Shown piece by piece: positions 1-8,768 of a DNA stretch of 64,000 bases (within the stretch, counting starts at the first letter, position 1; every line of letters starts with the position of its first letter). A program made the position numbers and the translations under genes. The notes beneath the pieces were generated by a model. That model was not told the origin of the DNA. It saw only the letters and a program-made list of their open reading frames with translations, and made no database searches. The stretch comes from Bacteroidaceae bacterium (lineage in GTDB: Bacteria; Bacteroidota; Bacteroidia; Bacteroidales; Bacteroidaceae). The stretch lies in assembly GCA_024401225.1 (NCBI GenBank), contig JAKSLM010000003.1, positions 49,402 through 113,401 of the forward strand. Reading direction: 5' to 3'.

Positions 1-157
1 TGGCAGCACTGAACAGCACAGCCATGAGCAAGCCCCATACCACCGACCACACGGTAACCTCGCGCGGAGCGGACTCTGGGTGCATCAATGGCACGTATTC
101 CTCGCCTTCGCGCAGTTCGCGCATGGCGTTTTCAGGTAATCCTTTGTTTTCTTCCAT
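1..157 (-). CDS. OPT-family oligopeptide transporter, N-terminal part (cut by window edge)
   Basis: Only the first 52 codons are inside the window. The ATG is at 155-157 on the minus strand. The product begins MEENKGLPENAMRELREGEE and continues with YVPLMHP and then a hydrophobic stretch (VWSVVWGLLMAVLFSAA) that would be the first membrane helix. This is how Bacteroidetes OPT/YSL-family proton-coupled peptide transporters begin. The gene lies downstream of malate dehydrogenase on the same strand, but a strong terminator separates them, so it probably has its own promoter. The rest lies to the left of the window, so full length and integrity cannot be judged. The assignment rests on the N-terminus only. 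Confidence 0.7.
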   Translation of the reverse strand, partial: MEENKGLPENAMRELREGEEYVPLMHPESAPREVTVWSVVWGLLMAVLFSAA

Positions 158-175
158 ACTAACTGATAATAATGG

Positions 176-210
176 AAAAAGTCGCGAGGTTGTTCGCCAC
201 GCGACTTTTT
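176..210 (-). terminator. Rho-independent terminator after mdh
   Basis: Perfect 11-bp arms (AAAAAGTCGCG at 176-186 and CGCGACTTTTT at 200-210) enclose a 13-nt loop. Read on the minus strand it follows the mdh stop by about 40 nt and ends in a run of T, so it should stop mdh transcription before the OPT gene. The A/T flanks make it potentially bidirectional. Confidence 0.85.
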
Positions 211-250
211 CTGTTTATGTTATAACGAAATGTTATTCTCAAAAACGTGT

Positions 251-1243
251 TTAGAGATTTGGATTCTCTGTTGCCCATTCAGCAACTGGTGGGATGATGC
301 CGAGACCGATGATCTCATCACGCATCTTCTGCAAATGCTCGTATGAAGCCTGGAGAGCAGCCATCTCTTCCTCAGTACCCTCAGGAGCTGTGAAGTGAAC
401 GCCTGTAGCGTCGATAACTGTAGGCATAGCCATCATAACGTTCTTCATGCCACACTTGTCGCAGTTTACGTAGCATCCTGCAGGCCACTTGAATGGCTCA
501 CCGCCCATAGCGCCTTCGATCATCTTAACAGCCTGATATGATGGGCTCTGGAATGATGAACGACCACGAAGCTTGATGATGTTTGAACCACCCTGAGTAG
601 TCATGTGCTTGATCTCTGCCCAACGCTCAGGAGAAGGCATCATGTCAGCAAGTGGCTTGCCATCGATGAGAGCCTTTGAAGCGAATACAGCCATCTGCTC
701 ACCGTGACCACCGTAAGTGTAAGCGTTAGTCACCTTGTCCTGCTGAACGCCGAACTCCATAGCGAGCTGCTGCTGCAGACGTGTAGAGTCGAGAGCTGCG
801 AGCGATGTGAGCTGGTTTGGCTTAAGACCTGAGTGGATGAGAGCTGTGAGTGCAGTAACGTCAGCTGGGTTGAAGATTACAACAACGTGCTTAACGTCTG
901 GGCAGTACTTCTTGATGTAGTCACCAAACTGTGCTGCGATCTGGCAGTTACCCTTGAGGAGGTCCTCACGAGTCATGCCCTCCTTACGAGGAGCACCACC
1001 TGATGAGATGATATACTTTGCACCTGTGAATGCTACTTCTGGATCAACTGTGTAGGTAAGGTTTGCACCTGGGAAAGCACAATGTGCCATCTCGTCCAAC
1101 ACACCGTGTACACCTGGCTCATAAATATCATAAAGGCAGATGTTAGGAGTGAGCCCAAGCATAAGTGCTGACTGAACCATGTTTGAGCCGATCATACCGC
1201 CGGCTCCTACGATAACGAGTTTTTCGTCTGTTAAAAATGCCAT
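251..1243 (-). CDS. mdh: Malate dehydrogenase
   Basis: A 330-aa LDH/MDH-superfamily enzyme for NAD(H)-dependent malate/oxaloacetate interconversion in the cytoplasm. In these anaerobes it works in the reductive branch from oxaloacetate toward fumarate and succinate. The NAD-binding glycine motif GAGGMIG is at residues 13-19. The mobile-loop arginines of the substrate pocket are in GAPRKEGMTRE (R86, R92). The catalytic histidine is in TYGGHGEQ (His180), and DSTRLQ (152-157) matches the substrate-binding Arg segment. Length and the MAFLTDEKL start are normal for the Bacteroidales form. The gene is single, with its own promoter (CAAAATTA at 1275-1282) and terminator, and is divergent from the aminopeptidase gene. 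Confidence 0.95.
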   Translation of the reverse strand: MAFLTDEKLVIVGAGGMIGSNMVQSALMLGLTPNICLYDIYEPGVHGVLDEMAHCAFPGANLTYTVDPEVAFTGAKYIISSGGAPRKEGMTREDLLKGNCQIAAQFGDYIKKYCPDVKHVVVIFNPADVTALTALIHSGLKPNQLTSLAALDSTRLQQQLAMEFGVQQDKVTNAYTYGGHGEQMAVFASKALIDGKPLADMMPSPERWAEIKHMTTQGGSNIIKLRGRSSFQSPSYQAVKMIEGAMGGEPFKWPAGCYVNCDKCGMKNVMMAMPTVIDATGVHFTAPEGTEEEMAALQASYEHLQKMRDEIIGLGIIPPVAEWATENPNL

Positions 1244-1274
1244 AATAGAATGTGTTTTTAATTGGTTGTTGTCG

Positions 1275-1282
1275 CAAAATTA
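1275..1282 (-). promoter_or_regulatory. mdh promoter, -7 box
   Basis: Minus-strand TAATTTTG fits the Bacteroidetes sigma-ABfr -7 consensus TAnnTTTG. A TTTG (CAAA at 1306-1309) lies 23 nt further upstream as the -33 box. The leader to the mdh ATG is about 30 nt. Confidence 0.75.
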
Positions 1283-1346
1283 TTCTTTTATTATTAAAAA
1301 AACAACAAAGTTGTGAAAAAATTGTCGTCACCTATAAAAAAAATCG

Positions 1347-1354
1347 TATATTTG
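1347..1354 (+). promoter_or_regulatory. Aminopeptidase P promoter, -7 box
   Basis: TATATTTG fits TAnnTTTG, with TTG at 1322-1324 as a possible -33 box. It lies 42 nt before the ATG at 1397 and shows that the reading frame upstream of 1397 is not translated. It is back to back with the mdh promoter. Confidence 0.75.
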
Positions 1355-1396
1355 CGATGTTTTCGTACACAAAACCGACTAATTCTTAAACTCAAT

Positions 1397-3220
1397 ATGA
1401 CAATAACTGGTAAAGAACTACAACTGCGGCAATTGATGGAAAAGTGTGGAGTGCAGGCTTTCATTACGCCAAGTACCGACCCTCACTGTGGAGAATATGT
1501 TCCCGAAAGATGGAAAGCACGCAGATGGATAAGTGGATTCACAGGTTCGGCAGGAACAGCCGTCGTTACGACCGATAAGGCAGCCCTCTGGACCGACTCA
1601 CGATACTTCATACAAGCCACCGATCAACTGCAAGGCACCGACTACGTGCTGATGAAGGAGAAGATCGAGGGCACACCTACCATAGCTGAATGGCTGGGCA
1701 GCGTGCTCAAGAAGGGCGACACCGTTGCCGTAGATGGATGGGTGAACACCGTAAGCGAGGTGGAACAGCTCCAGAACGACCTCAAGGCCTATGGACTTAC
1801 TCTTCGCACCGACATCGATCCTTACGCAGAAATTTGGACCGACCGTCCTGGAGTGCCTCAAAGCAAGGCTTTCGTACAGGGCGTGGAATACTCGGGCGAG
1901 AGAGCCGCATCGAAGCTGAGCCGCATACGCGGTAAGCTTGGCGACAATGCTATCCTCGTTTGCTTCCTTGAAGACATAGCTTGGGCGCTCAACCTCCGTG
2001 CCGACGATATTCTGTACACACCATTTGTGGTCAGCTACCTCATCGTAACCCCAGATTCAGCCGTCCTATATATAAATAAGGAGAAAGTGACTGACGAGGT
2101 GGCACTCTACCTGAAGGGCGAAGGAGTAGACATCAAGGGCTACGACGACATCATCAGCGACCTTCAAACCATCGAAATGCCTGTGCAGTACGCACCGGAC
2201 AAGACCAACTATGCTGCCTACTCAGCCATTCGCAACGCAGTAAGCAAGCCATCGGTCATCTCCGAGATGATCATGTTCAAGAACGACACCGAGATTCGCG
2301 GCTATCGCAATGCCATGGAAAAGGATGGCGTGGCAATGGTGAAGTGGATCAAGTGGACGCTTGAGAACGTGCCACAGGGAGGACAGACAGAGCTCTCGCT
2401 CGCGGCAAAGCTTGAGCAGTTCCGTCGCGAACAGCCTCTCTGCATGGGCATCAGCTTTGAGAGCATCATGGGCTATGCACACCATGGTGCTATCGTACAC
2501 TACGATCCAACTCCAGAAACCGACATACCTGTCAAGCCAGAAGGCCTGCTGCTCATCGACTCAGGCGGCCAGTACCTTGATGGCACAACCGACATCACAC
2601 GCACCATTCCGCTCGGTCCTCTCACTCACGAGATGAAGCGCGACTACACCCTCGTACTGAAGGGTTGGATCGCACTGGGAAGCGCCGTGTTCCCTAAGGG
2701 TACAAACGGCACTCAGCTCGACGGATTCGCACGCCAGGCAATGTGGCGCTACGGCATCAACTACCTGCACGGCACAGGCCACGGCGTGGGTCAGTTCATG
2801 TCGGTGCATGAAACTATCGACCTGCATCAGTTCCGCATGCAGTGGCGTCCAACCCCACTCCTTCCAGGCATGACCATCACCTGCGAACCAGGCATCTACA
2901 TCGAAGGCAGCCACGGAGTGCGCCATGAGGACACGATGCTCGTGGTAGGAGCTAAGTTCGGACCTGATGGACAGGCACTTTGGACACCTGCTGAAGGAGG
3001 CACGCCCGATGCCGACCAGGGACTCACTTTCGGTCCTTACTACACCTTCGAGCACCTCACCCTCTGCCCTATCCTCACAAGCCCAATCCTTGTCGATATG
3101 CTCACAGAGCCAGAACGCCTGTGGTTCAACAACTATCAGCAGATGGTATACGACCGCTTGGCTCCACGACTTGACGATGAGCACAAGGCATGGCTACGCA
3201 ACGTGACGCTCCCTATCTAA
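1397..3220 (+). CDS. pepP: Xaa-Pro aminopeptidase (aminopeptidase P, M24B)
   Basis: A 607-aa cytoplasmic metallopeptidase that removes N-terminal residues preceding proline. It has the long three-domain layout: two creatinase-like N-terminal domains followed by the pita-bread catalytic domain. The five metal ligands of the family are all visible: D388 and D399 in the IDSGGQYLDGTTD segment, H462 in GTGHGVG, E497 in CEPGIY, and E511 in RHEDTM. The frame stays open upstream to 1313, but the start was placed at ATG 1397 (MTITGKEL), just after a TATATTTG promoter, because the upstream residues are unlike the family. An unusual 21-bp tandem repeat begins right at the stop codon, ahead of the kinase genes. 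Confidence 0.93.
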   Translation: MTITGKELQLRQLMEKCGVQAFITPSTDPHCGEYVPERWKARRWISGFTGSAGTAVVTTDKAALWTDSRYFIQATDQLQGTDYVLMKEKIEGTPTIAEWLGSVLKKGDTVAVDGWVNTVSEVEQLQNDLKAYGLTLRTDIDPYAEIWTDRPGVPQSKAFVQGVEYSGERAASKLSRIRGKLGDNAILVCFLEDIAWALNLRADDILYTPFVVSYLIVTPDSAVLYINKEKVTDEVALYLKGEGVDIKGYDDIISDLQTIEMPVQYAPDKTNYAAYSAIRNAVSKPSVISEMIMFKNDTEIRGYRNAMEKDGVAMVKWIKWTLENVPQGGQTELSLAAKLEQFRREQPLCMGISFESIMGYAHHGAIVHYDPTPETDIPVKPEGLLLIDSGGQYLDGTTDITRTIPLGPLTHEMKRDYTLVLKGWIALGSAVFPKGTNGTQLDGFARQAMWRYGINYLHGTGHGVGQFMSVHETIDLHQFRMQWRPTPLLPGMTITCEPGIYIEGSHGVRHEDTMLVVGAKFGPDGQALWTPAEGGTPDADQGLTFGPYYTFEHLTLCPILTSPILVDMLTEPERLWFNNYQQMVYDRLAPRLDDEHKAWLRNVTLPI

Positions 3221-3324
3221 ACAGAATGTTACCCGACGCGGTACGAATGCTACACAATGTGGTACGACTGCAACACGATGTGGTACGAATACTACACGAT
3301 TCGGTACGAATGCTACGCTTACAC
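3220..3324 (+). repeat. 21-bp imperfect tandem repeat, about five units
   Basis: Units start GTACGA at 3241, 3262, 3283 and 3304, exactly 21 bp apart, with a diverged unit at 3220-3240. The unit is roughly GTACGAATGCTACACAATGTG with one to four changes per copy. The block fills the gap between the aminopeptidase stop and the first kinase. Because 21 is a multiple of three the frame stays open, which creates a false N-terminal extension of the kinase. Confidence 0.85.
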
Positions 3325-3339
3325 TCTAACAGCGCTGAA

Positions 3340-4659
3340 ATGACTCGATTTCTAACTATACTCATCATACTCTGCTTTAGCCTGACGGCTTCTGCCCAGC
3401 AACATACTGCACAGATCCAACGACTGTATGCACAGTACGACTCCTTGTACGCTCTTCATCAGTACGAGGAGGCATACCACGTGCTTGAACAGATCATGGA
3501 TGTGCAGCGTGAGGATCATCGAGTCAAGATGCAGAAAGGCACCAACCAGCTCAACGAACAGCTCAACAACGAGGATCTGAACCGCAAGCGCGCCGCACAG
3601 GAGAAGGAACTGACCATGCAGCACATCCGACAGTCGGAGTCGGACCGCCTGAAGGCCAAGCTCGAAGCCGATGCTGCCCGCATTGAGAAGAACGCCAACG
3701 ATGCAAAGATCAACAACGAGCAGATACGCTACGAGAACTTAAACAAGAAGTCGGAGATCACCAAGGTGAGGGAGTCTGCCCAGACGGAACGAAGCTATAA
3801 GCGAGCAGAACAGAACGCATTCTTCTCAAAACTCTCCATCATCATAGCCATTGCGGTGCTCATCCTTATGGTCATCATAATATGGTGGGCATACATGATT
3901 AGGAAGACCAACAAGCGCCTCACTGGTATCATAAACCAGTTTAAGGACATGCGCAACCAGGCTAATGCGGCCAACCAGATGAAGAACATCTTCGTGCAGA
4001 ACATGAGTCACGACATCCGCACTCCGCTCAATGCCATCATGGGATTCACTCAGATACTTTCCATCCCTGACCTTCCGCTGAGCAATGAGGAAAAGAAGTC
4101 GTACGAACACCACATACGCAATAGCGCCAACATGCTCACGATGCTTATCGACGACATCCTCAGCATCAGCGACATCGAGAACGGCAACTACGCCTTCACC
4201 AACGCTACGCACAAGCTCAACACCATAGGTCGCCAAGCCCTTTCGTGCATTGAGTTCCGTGTAAGCGATGCCATAAAACTCTACATGACTTCGGATGTGG
4301 ACGACGATTTCACCCTGTTCTGCGACTCACGCCGCGTACAGCAGATACTGATCAACTACCTCTCCAACGCCACCAAGCACACTACGGAGGGAGAGATTCA
4401 TCTGCACATCTCGACCAGCGAGGTGCCTGACATGGTGACATTCTCCGTTACCGATACGGGCACAGGCATTCCTGCAGAACTGGCTGACAAGATCTTCGAG
4501 CGCTTTACAAAGCTCAACGACTACAAGCAGGGTTCCGGCCTCGGTCTCAACATCTGCCGCGTACTGTCAGAGAAGATGGGAGGACGCGTGTACCTCGACA
4601 CTTCGTACACCAACGGAGCACGATTCAAGCTCGACATTCCGATCAAGAGTGCTTCGTAG
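3340..4659 (+). CDS. Membrane sensor histidine kinase (first of pair)
   Basis: A 439-aa sensor kinase. A signal peptide or first hydrophobic segment is at 1-20 (ending TASAQ). A short periplasmic, strongly charged helical/coiled-coil region spans about 25-160, one TM is at about 166-186, and a HisKA domain follows with phospho-acceptor His224 (QNMSHDIRTPLN). The HATPase domain has N-box Asn343 (LSNATKH), the G1 box DTGTGIP (372-378), FERF, and the G2 box GSGLGL (398-403), so it should be catalytically competent. The periplasmic part is too short to hold a clear ligand domain. The start was set at ATG 3340 because the open frame upstream is only the 21-bp repeat. No receiver domain or response regulator lies nearby. 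It is followed 61 nt later by a second, related kinase. Confidence 0.88.
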   Translation: MTRFLTILIILCFSLTASAQQHTAQIQRLYAQYDSLYALHQYEEAYHVLEQIMDVQREDHRVKMQKGTNQLNEQLNNEDLNRKRAAQEKELTMQHIRQSESDRLKAKLEADAARIEKNANDAKINNEQIRYENLNKKSEITKVRESAQTERSYKRAEQNAFFSKLSIIIAIAVLILMVIIIWWAYMIRKTNKRLTGIINQFKDMRNQANAANQMKNIFVQNMSHDIRTPLNAIMGFTQILSIPDLPLSNEEKKSYEHHIRNSANMLTMLIDDILSISDIENGNYAFTNATHKLNTIGRQALSCIEFRVSDAIKLYMTSDVDDDFTLFCDSRRVQQILINYLSNATKHTTEGEIHLHISTSEVPDMVTFSVTDTGTGIPAELADKIFERFTKLNDYKQGSGLGLNICRVLSEKMGGRVYLDTSYTNGARFKLDIPIKSAS

Positions 4660-4720
4660 TATCAACATCATCCCAATAGAGTAATACACAACCAACCACA
4701 CAACAGAAAGAAAAGTAAGA

Positions 4721-6853
4721 ATGCAACGCATCATCACCATAATATTAATCATCTTTGCCTGCTGGAGCCCGAAAGCCTCAGCACAGCACAACTTTTTCAA
4801 GATTGATGATGAATGCTACGCCATCTACCTCCGTGCACACCATCTGTACGATGATAGCATACAGTTCAGAGCTGCCATAAAAAAGGGCATCGAGCTGTCA
4901 AGAAAGAAGAAGGACGCAAAGGCTGAAATCATCATGGCATGCGAGGTATTGCAGTTCAACACTATGCACCACAAGCATAAAGCCATGCACGATAGTGCCA
5001 ACAGGGTGCGCGAGCTATCGCAGAAGGCAAAACTGTGGCAGTACTTCTACTTCGCCTACCAGACGGAGATTGAGTACGACTACTCCAACAGCCACATGGC
5101 TGAGGGACGCACGCTCATGCAACGAATGCGACTCGAAGCCCTGCATCAGAACGACGTCACCAGCCAATGGTACACGTACAAGACCATGGGATTCATCTAT
5201 CTGCATCAAGGTATTCAGAACCTCGCAGAGAAGTATCTCAACCTCACCATCAGCCTGAACTCGAAACTCAACCCAAGGCAGTCCATCTCGCCTTCGTACT
5301 GGGCTCTTGCCGAACTGAAGCCTGACCCTCGAGTACGCCTACATCTGTACGAGCAGGCTTTGAGCGCAGCCATCAACGAGCACGACTCCATAATGACCTA
5401 TGCCAACAAGGCCATCGCCTATGGTATGCTCAATGACGACAGTCAGTTTGAGGAGAACTATAAGCTGTTCGTGAGCAAGAACGGACCTATCTCGCCACGC
5501 ACCGAGCAGCCAACAGAAAGAGCTCTGCTGGCTCTGCATGAGGCGTTCCTGGGCAACATCGACAAGGCCTACGAAATATGCTACGCCTACCGCAACCAGA
5601 AGGTGTGCCAGGAGGTGCTCATCCACATCTCCATACGTGCCAAGGACTTCAAGCGCGCTTGCGACAACTTCCACGGTTACATCATCTACACAAAAAAGCA
5701 GAACGAGGAGAGCCTCCGCAACCAGATGGAGGAGCTGAGCGCATTTTTCGAGAACGGACGCCTCAAGAACGAGATGGAGGAACAAGAGCTGCGACTCATG
5801 CAGAGCCGTAAGCGCCAGGCAGAGATAGATCGCGACAACGAACTCTTCATAGCCGACACCATGAAGCTGCAGCTTGCATCATCGAGCCAGGAGATCATCA
5901 ACCGTCAGCTTGCACGCGAACAGCACATCAACGATAGCCGCCTCGACACCGAGAAGGCAAGGCGTGAGCGAGTGAAGGCCGAGCAGCTCTCAGAGCAGTC
6001 GCGCCACGAACTCCTCATCACCTCGGTAGCTGCCGCTTCGCTTCTTATCATCGCTGTCATCATTCTGCTCTATGCAGTTCACCAGCGCAGGTCGGCAAAG
6101 AGACTTCGCCGCTACATGTCTGCACTCCACAAGGCAAGTATCGAAACGCGTGAGGCCAACGAGGCAAAGTCGAAGTTCATCCAGAACATGAGCCACGAAA
6201 TCCGCACTCCGCTCAATGCCGTAGTTGGTTTCTCCCAGATCCTCGCAGTCGATGGCATTCCTCTCTCGGACGAGGAACGCTCGGAGTATGGCACACACAT
6301 CTTCAACAATGCCAAGACTCTCAACATGCTCATAGACGATGTACTCAACATCAGCGACATCGAGAGCGGAAAGACAGTCATAAACTATCTGCCTCACAAC
6401 ATCAACCAAATATGCCGTAACGTCATAGAGCAATCGCAGTATCGACTGATGAATGGAGTCACCATGACTCACACTACCGATATTCCGGACGACTACATCA
6501 CGGAGATCGATGCACGCCACGTGCAGACGGTTCTCCTCAACCTGATAAGCAACGCATGCAAGTTCACGCAAAAAGGCAGCATCACGCTCCACAGCTCCAT
6601 CAGCGAGCGTCCGGGATCTATCGCATTCCATGTCATCGATACCGGTATCGGAATCCCAGAGGACAAGTTTGAATTCGTCTTCAAGCGATTTGCCAAGATC
6701 GATGAGTTCCAGCAGGGAGCCGGACTTGGTCTTCCGCTCTGCCGCAACGTGGCCGATGCTCTCGGAGGCAAGGTCTACATCGCTTCTTCATCGCCTGAGG
6801 GTACAGACATGGCTTTCATCATGCCATTGAAGGAATCGCAATCGGAACGATAA
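4721..6853 (+). CDS. Membrane sensor histidine kinase with TPR-like periplasmic region (second of pair)
   Basis: A 710-aa kinase. A signal peptide (1-21, ending SASAQ) is followed by a roughly 400-residue periplasmic region of alternating helices that looks like TPR repeats, with a long coiled coil (about 330-430) leading to one TM at 433-455. The HisKA domain has His492 in QNMSHEIRTPLN, and the HATPase domain has LISNACKF, DTGIGIP and GAGLGL boxes. The kinase core resembles the preceding kinase closely (same NMSH.IRTPLNA block, similar spacing), which suggests a tandem duplication with different sensor parts. Neither protein has a fused receiver or AraC-type output, so the partner must be encoded elsewhere. 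Confidence 0.88.
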   Translation: MQRIITIILIIFACWSPKASAQHNFFKIDDECYAIYLRAHHLYDDSIQFRAAIKKGIELSRKKKDAKAEIIMACEVLQFNTMHHKHKAMHDSANRVRELSQKAKLWQYFYFAYQTEIEYDYSNSHMAEGRTLMQRMRLEALHQNDVTSQWYTYKTMGFIYLHQGIQNLAEKYLNLTISLNSKLNPRQSISPSYWALAELKPDPRVRLHLYEQALSAAINEHDSIMTYANKAIAYGMLNDDSQFEENYKLFVSKNGPISPRTEQPTERALLALHEAFLGNIDKAYEICYAYRNQKVCQEVLIHISIRAKDFKRACDNFHGYIIYTKKQNEESLRNQMEELSAFFENGRLKNEMEEQELRLMQSRKRQAEIDRDNELFIADTMKLQLASSSQEIINRQLAREQHINDSRLDTEKARRERVKAEQLSEQSRHELLITSVAAASLLIIAVIILLYAVHQRRSAKRLRRYMSALHKASIETREANEAKSKFIQNMSHEIRTPLNAVVGFSQILAVDGIPLSDEERSEYGTHIFNNAKTLNMLIDDVLNISDIESGKTVINYLPHNINQICRNVIEQSQYRLMNGVTMTHTTDIPDDYITEIDARHVQTVLLNLISNACKFTQKGSITLHSSISERPGSIAFHVIDTGIGIPEDKFEFVFKRFAKIDEFQQGAGLGLPLCRNVADALGGKVYIASSSPEGTDMAFIMPLKESQSER

Positions 6854-6919
6854 CCATAACAAGAAACGATAAAGATAAACGATAACGATAACTATAAAAT
6901 AACTACAACCTAACACATC

Positions 6920-8212
6920 ATGAAGAGAATTATTATTGCCATAGCAGCCTTGATGCTGCTTAGCACCCCAACGTTGAAGGCGCAAGCTGTGGATCAGCCA
7001 GCAATTTCCCAAGCGACCGTAACCTACAACAAGCCGGATGGCAAGGATATCTACATCCCTCGCGACCTGCGCAACAACGACTTCACCAACGCCGACTCCC
7101 AATGGAGCTATGCACGATGCGCCTACACCGATGATGTGATCATCTTCTGGGAGAAGCCCTTCGGACCTGATCTCGCACAGGCACCCGACTTGGAAGGTCA
7201 AAACATGAAGGTCGACCTCAACAATCTGCTCGCACGCATTCAGCAGTTCTACGATTACTTCAAGAACGACATGAAGTTCATCAAGCCAGGCAGCAATGCC
7301 GACCGCTACCGCATGATGGTGATGCTCAACTACTCGCTCGAGGGTACTGCCTACGGAGGCGACTACGACAACACCATCGGAGCGCTGTGGATTTCACCAA
7401 ACAGAGTGCAGGACAAGAAACTCAACTGCATAGCCCATGAACTGGGACACTCGTTCCAATCGCAGATAGCATGCGACAAGCAGGGCGAGAGCTGGGGAGG
7501 CGGAGGCATCTTCGAAATGGCAAGCCAGTGGATGCTGTTCAACGTCAATCCTGAATGGCCAACTGACGAGAACTACCATTGGAAGGCATTCATCAAGAAT
7601 GCCCACCTGCAGTTCCTCGATTCGGAAAACATCTACCACTCGCCTTACATACTTGAGTACTGGAGCCAAAAGCATGGCCTCACGGTGATAGCCGACCTGT
7701 TCCGCAACGGCAAGCGAGGTGAAGATCCAGCATCGACCTACATGCGCATGTTCAACCTCACTCCCGAGGACTTTGCAAAGGAAGCCGTCGACTGCTACTC
7801 GCGCCTCCTTACCTTCGACTTCGCAGGCAAGCACGAAGCCAACAAGAAGTACGCAGGCGAGTTCGTGAACCAGGAGTCGCTGGAGACATTCGGCGCCAAC
7901 GTGATTCGCCTCAAGCACGAAGGTCACAAGAACATAAAGATAAAGTTCGAAGGCGATGGCGATAAGGCACGCGACGGCTTTGCCTACCGACTGGTAGCCG
8001 TCACTCACGATGCAAAGGCTTACTATGGCGACATCAGCACCAAGTACAAGAGCACGCTGAAGATGTCGCTCCCAGACGATGTGAAGGACGTGTACCTCGT
8101 CATCACAGGCTATCCAAAGGATGGGTACAAGCCTTACACGTTCAACCCATACGACCGCAACTCAAAGAAGGTGGAGCCTCGCCAATACGATTACTTGATC
8201 AACGGAAAATAA
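6920..8212 (+). CDS. Secreted DUF6055-like zinc metallopeptidase-fold protein
   Basis: A 430-aa exported protein with signal peptide at 1-22 (ending LKAQA). It carries a zincin motif HELGHSFQSQ near residue 173. The HExxH plus a later Glu (GGGGIFEMASQWM) resembles the layout of the DUF6055 family of Bacteroidetes secreted proteins. The second half (about 290-430) looks like a beta-rich accessory domain. A peptidase function is likely from the motif but the substrate is unknown. It follows the two kinases by 66 nt on the same strand and may be co-transcribed with them, though no regulatory link can be shown. The family name is recalled from general resemblance, not from a search. Confidence 0.7.
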   Translation: MKRIIIAIAALMLLSTPTLKAQAVDQPAISQATVTYNKPDGKDIYIPRDLRNNDFTNADSQWSYARCAYTDDVIIFWEKPFGPDLAQAPDLEGQNMKVDLNNLLARIQQFYDYFKNDMKFIKPGSNADRYRMMVMLNYSLEGTAYGGDYDNTIGALWISPNRVQDKKLNCIAHELGHSFQSQIACDKQGESWGGGGIFEMASQWMLFNVNPEWPTDENYHWKAFIKNAHLQFLDSENIYHSPYILEYWSQKHGLTVIADLFRNGKRGEDPASTYMRMFNLTPEDFAKEAVDCYSRLLTFDFAGKHEANKKYAGEFVNQESLETFGANVIRLKHEGHKNIKIKFEGDGDKARDGFAYRLVAVTHDAKAYYGDISTKYKSTLKMSLPDDVKDVYLVITGYPKDGYKPYTFNPYDRNSKKVEPRQYDYLINGK

Positions 8213-8228
8213 TAAAAACAACATAATA

Positions 8229-8768
8229 ATGGCACTAATAAAGACTGTATGCGGCCTCACTCCTCATTGGGGCAAGGACTGCTACTTTTCAGAGAATGCA
8301 ACCATAGTAGGCGACGTCACCATGGGCGACGGATGCACAGTATGGTTCAACGCCATCGTACGTGGCGACGTCAACTACATCAAGATTGGCAACCGTGTGA
8401 ACATACAGGACGGTTCATGCCTTCACACCTTATATAAAAAAGCAGCCATCGAGATAGGCGACGATGTCACCATAGGCCACAATGTCACCCTGCACGGATG
8501 CAAGGTGAAGAATGGCGCCCTCATAGGCATGGGAGCCACGGTGCTCGATGATGCCGTGATAGGCGAAGGAGCCATCATCGCAGCTGGTGCGCTGGTGCTG
8601 AAGAACACTCAGATCGGCGATGGTGAACTGTGGGGTGGCGTACCTGCAAAATTCATCAAGAAGGTAGATCCTGACCAAGCAAAGGAACTCAACATAGGCA
8701 TCGCACAGCATTACCTCATGTATGCCGACTGGTATCGCGATTCCACTCCTCAACCAGAACAACAATGA
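8229..8768 (+). CDS. Gamma-carbonic anhydrase-like hexapeptide-repeat protein
   Basis: A 179-aa left-handed beta-helix protein with many hexapeptide repeats (for example IGNRVN, IGDDVT, IGHNVT). The His positions used for zinc in gamma-carbonic anhydrases appear in GSCLHTL and IGHNVTLHGC. Members act as CO2 hydratases or have unknown roles, and many bacterial homologues (YrdA/PaaY-like) are weakly active or inactive, so the reaction is uncertain. The ending TGA overlaps the ATG of the next gene by four bases (ATGA), indicating translational coupling. Confidence 0.85.
   Translation: MALIKTVCGLTPHWGKDCYFSENATIVGDVTMGDGCTVWFNAIVRGDVNYIKIGNRVNIQDGSCLHTLYKKAAIEIGDDVTIGHNVTLHGCKVKNGALIGMGATVLDDAVIGEGAIIAAGALVLKNTQIGDGELWGGVPAKFIKKVDPDQAKELNIGIAQHYLMYADWYRDSTPQPEQQ

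Noticed and set aside
24-254. 76-aa plus-strand frame at the left edge
   Set aside because: It runs antisense across the OPT start and the mdh terminator.
1313-1396. N-terminal extension of the aminopeptidase
   Set aside because: The promoter box lies inside the extension and the family begins at ATG 1397.
2561-3184. 207-aa minus-strand frame inside the aminopeptidase gene
   Set aside because: It is a shadow of a GC-rich coding sequence with no family pattern; the sense gene is complete.
3190-3339. N-terminal extension of the first kinase
   Set aside because: It is translated 21-bp repeat and the end of the upstream gene; the signal peptide starts at ATG 3340.
5990-6631. 213-aa minus-strand frame inside the second kinase gene
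   Set aside because: Shadow frame opposite the HisKA/HATPase coding region, no supporting features.
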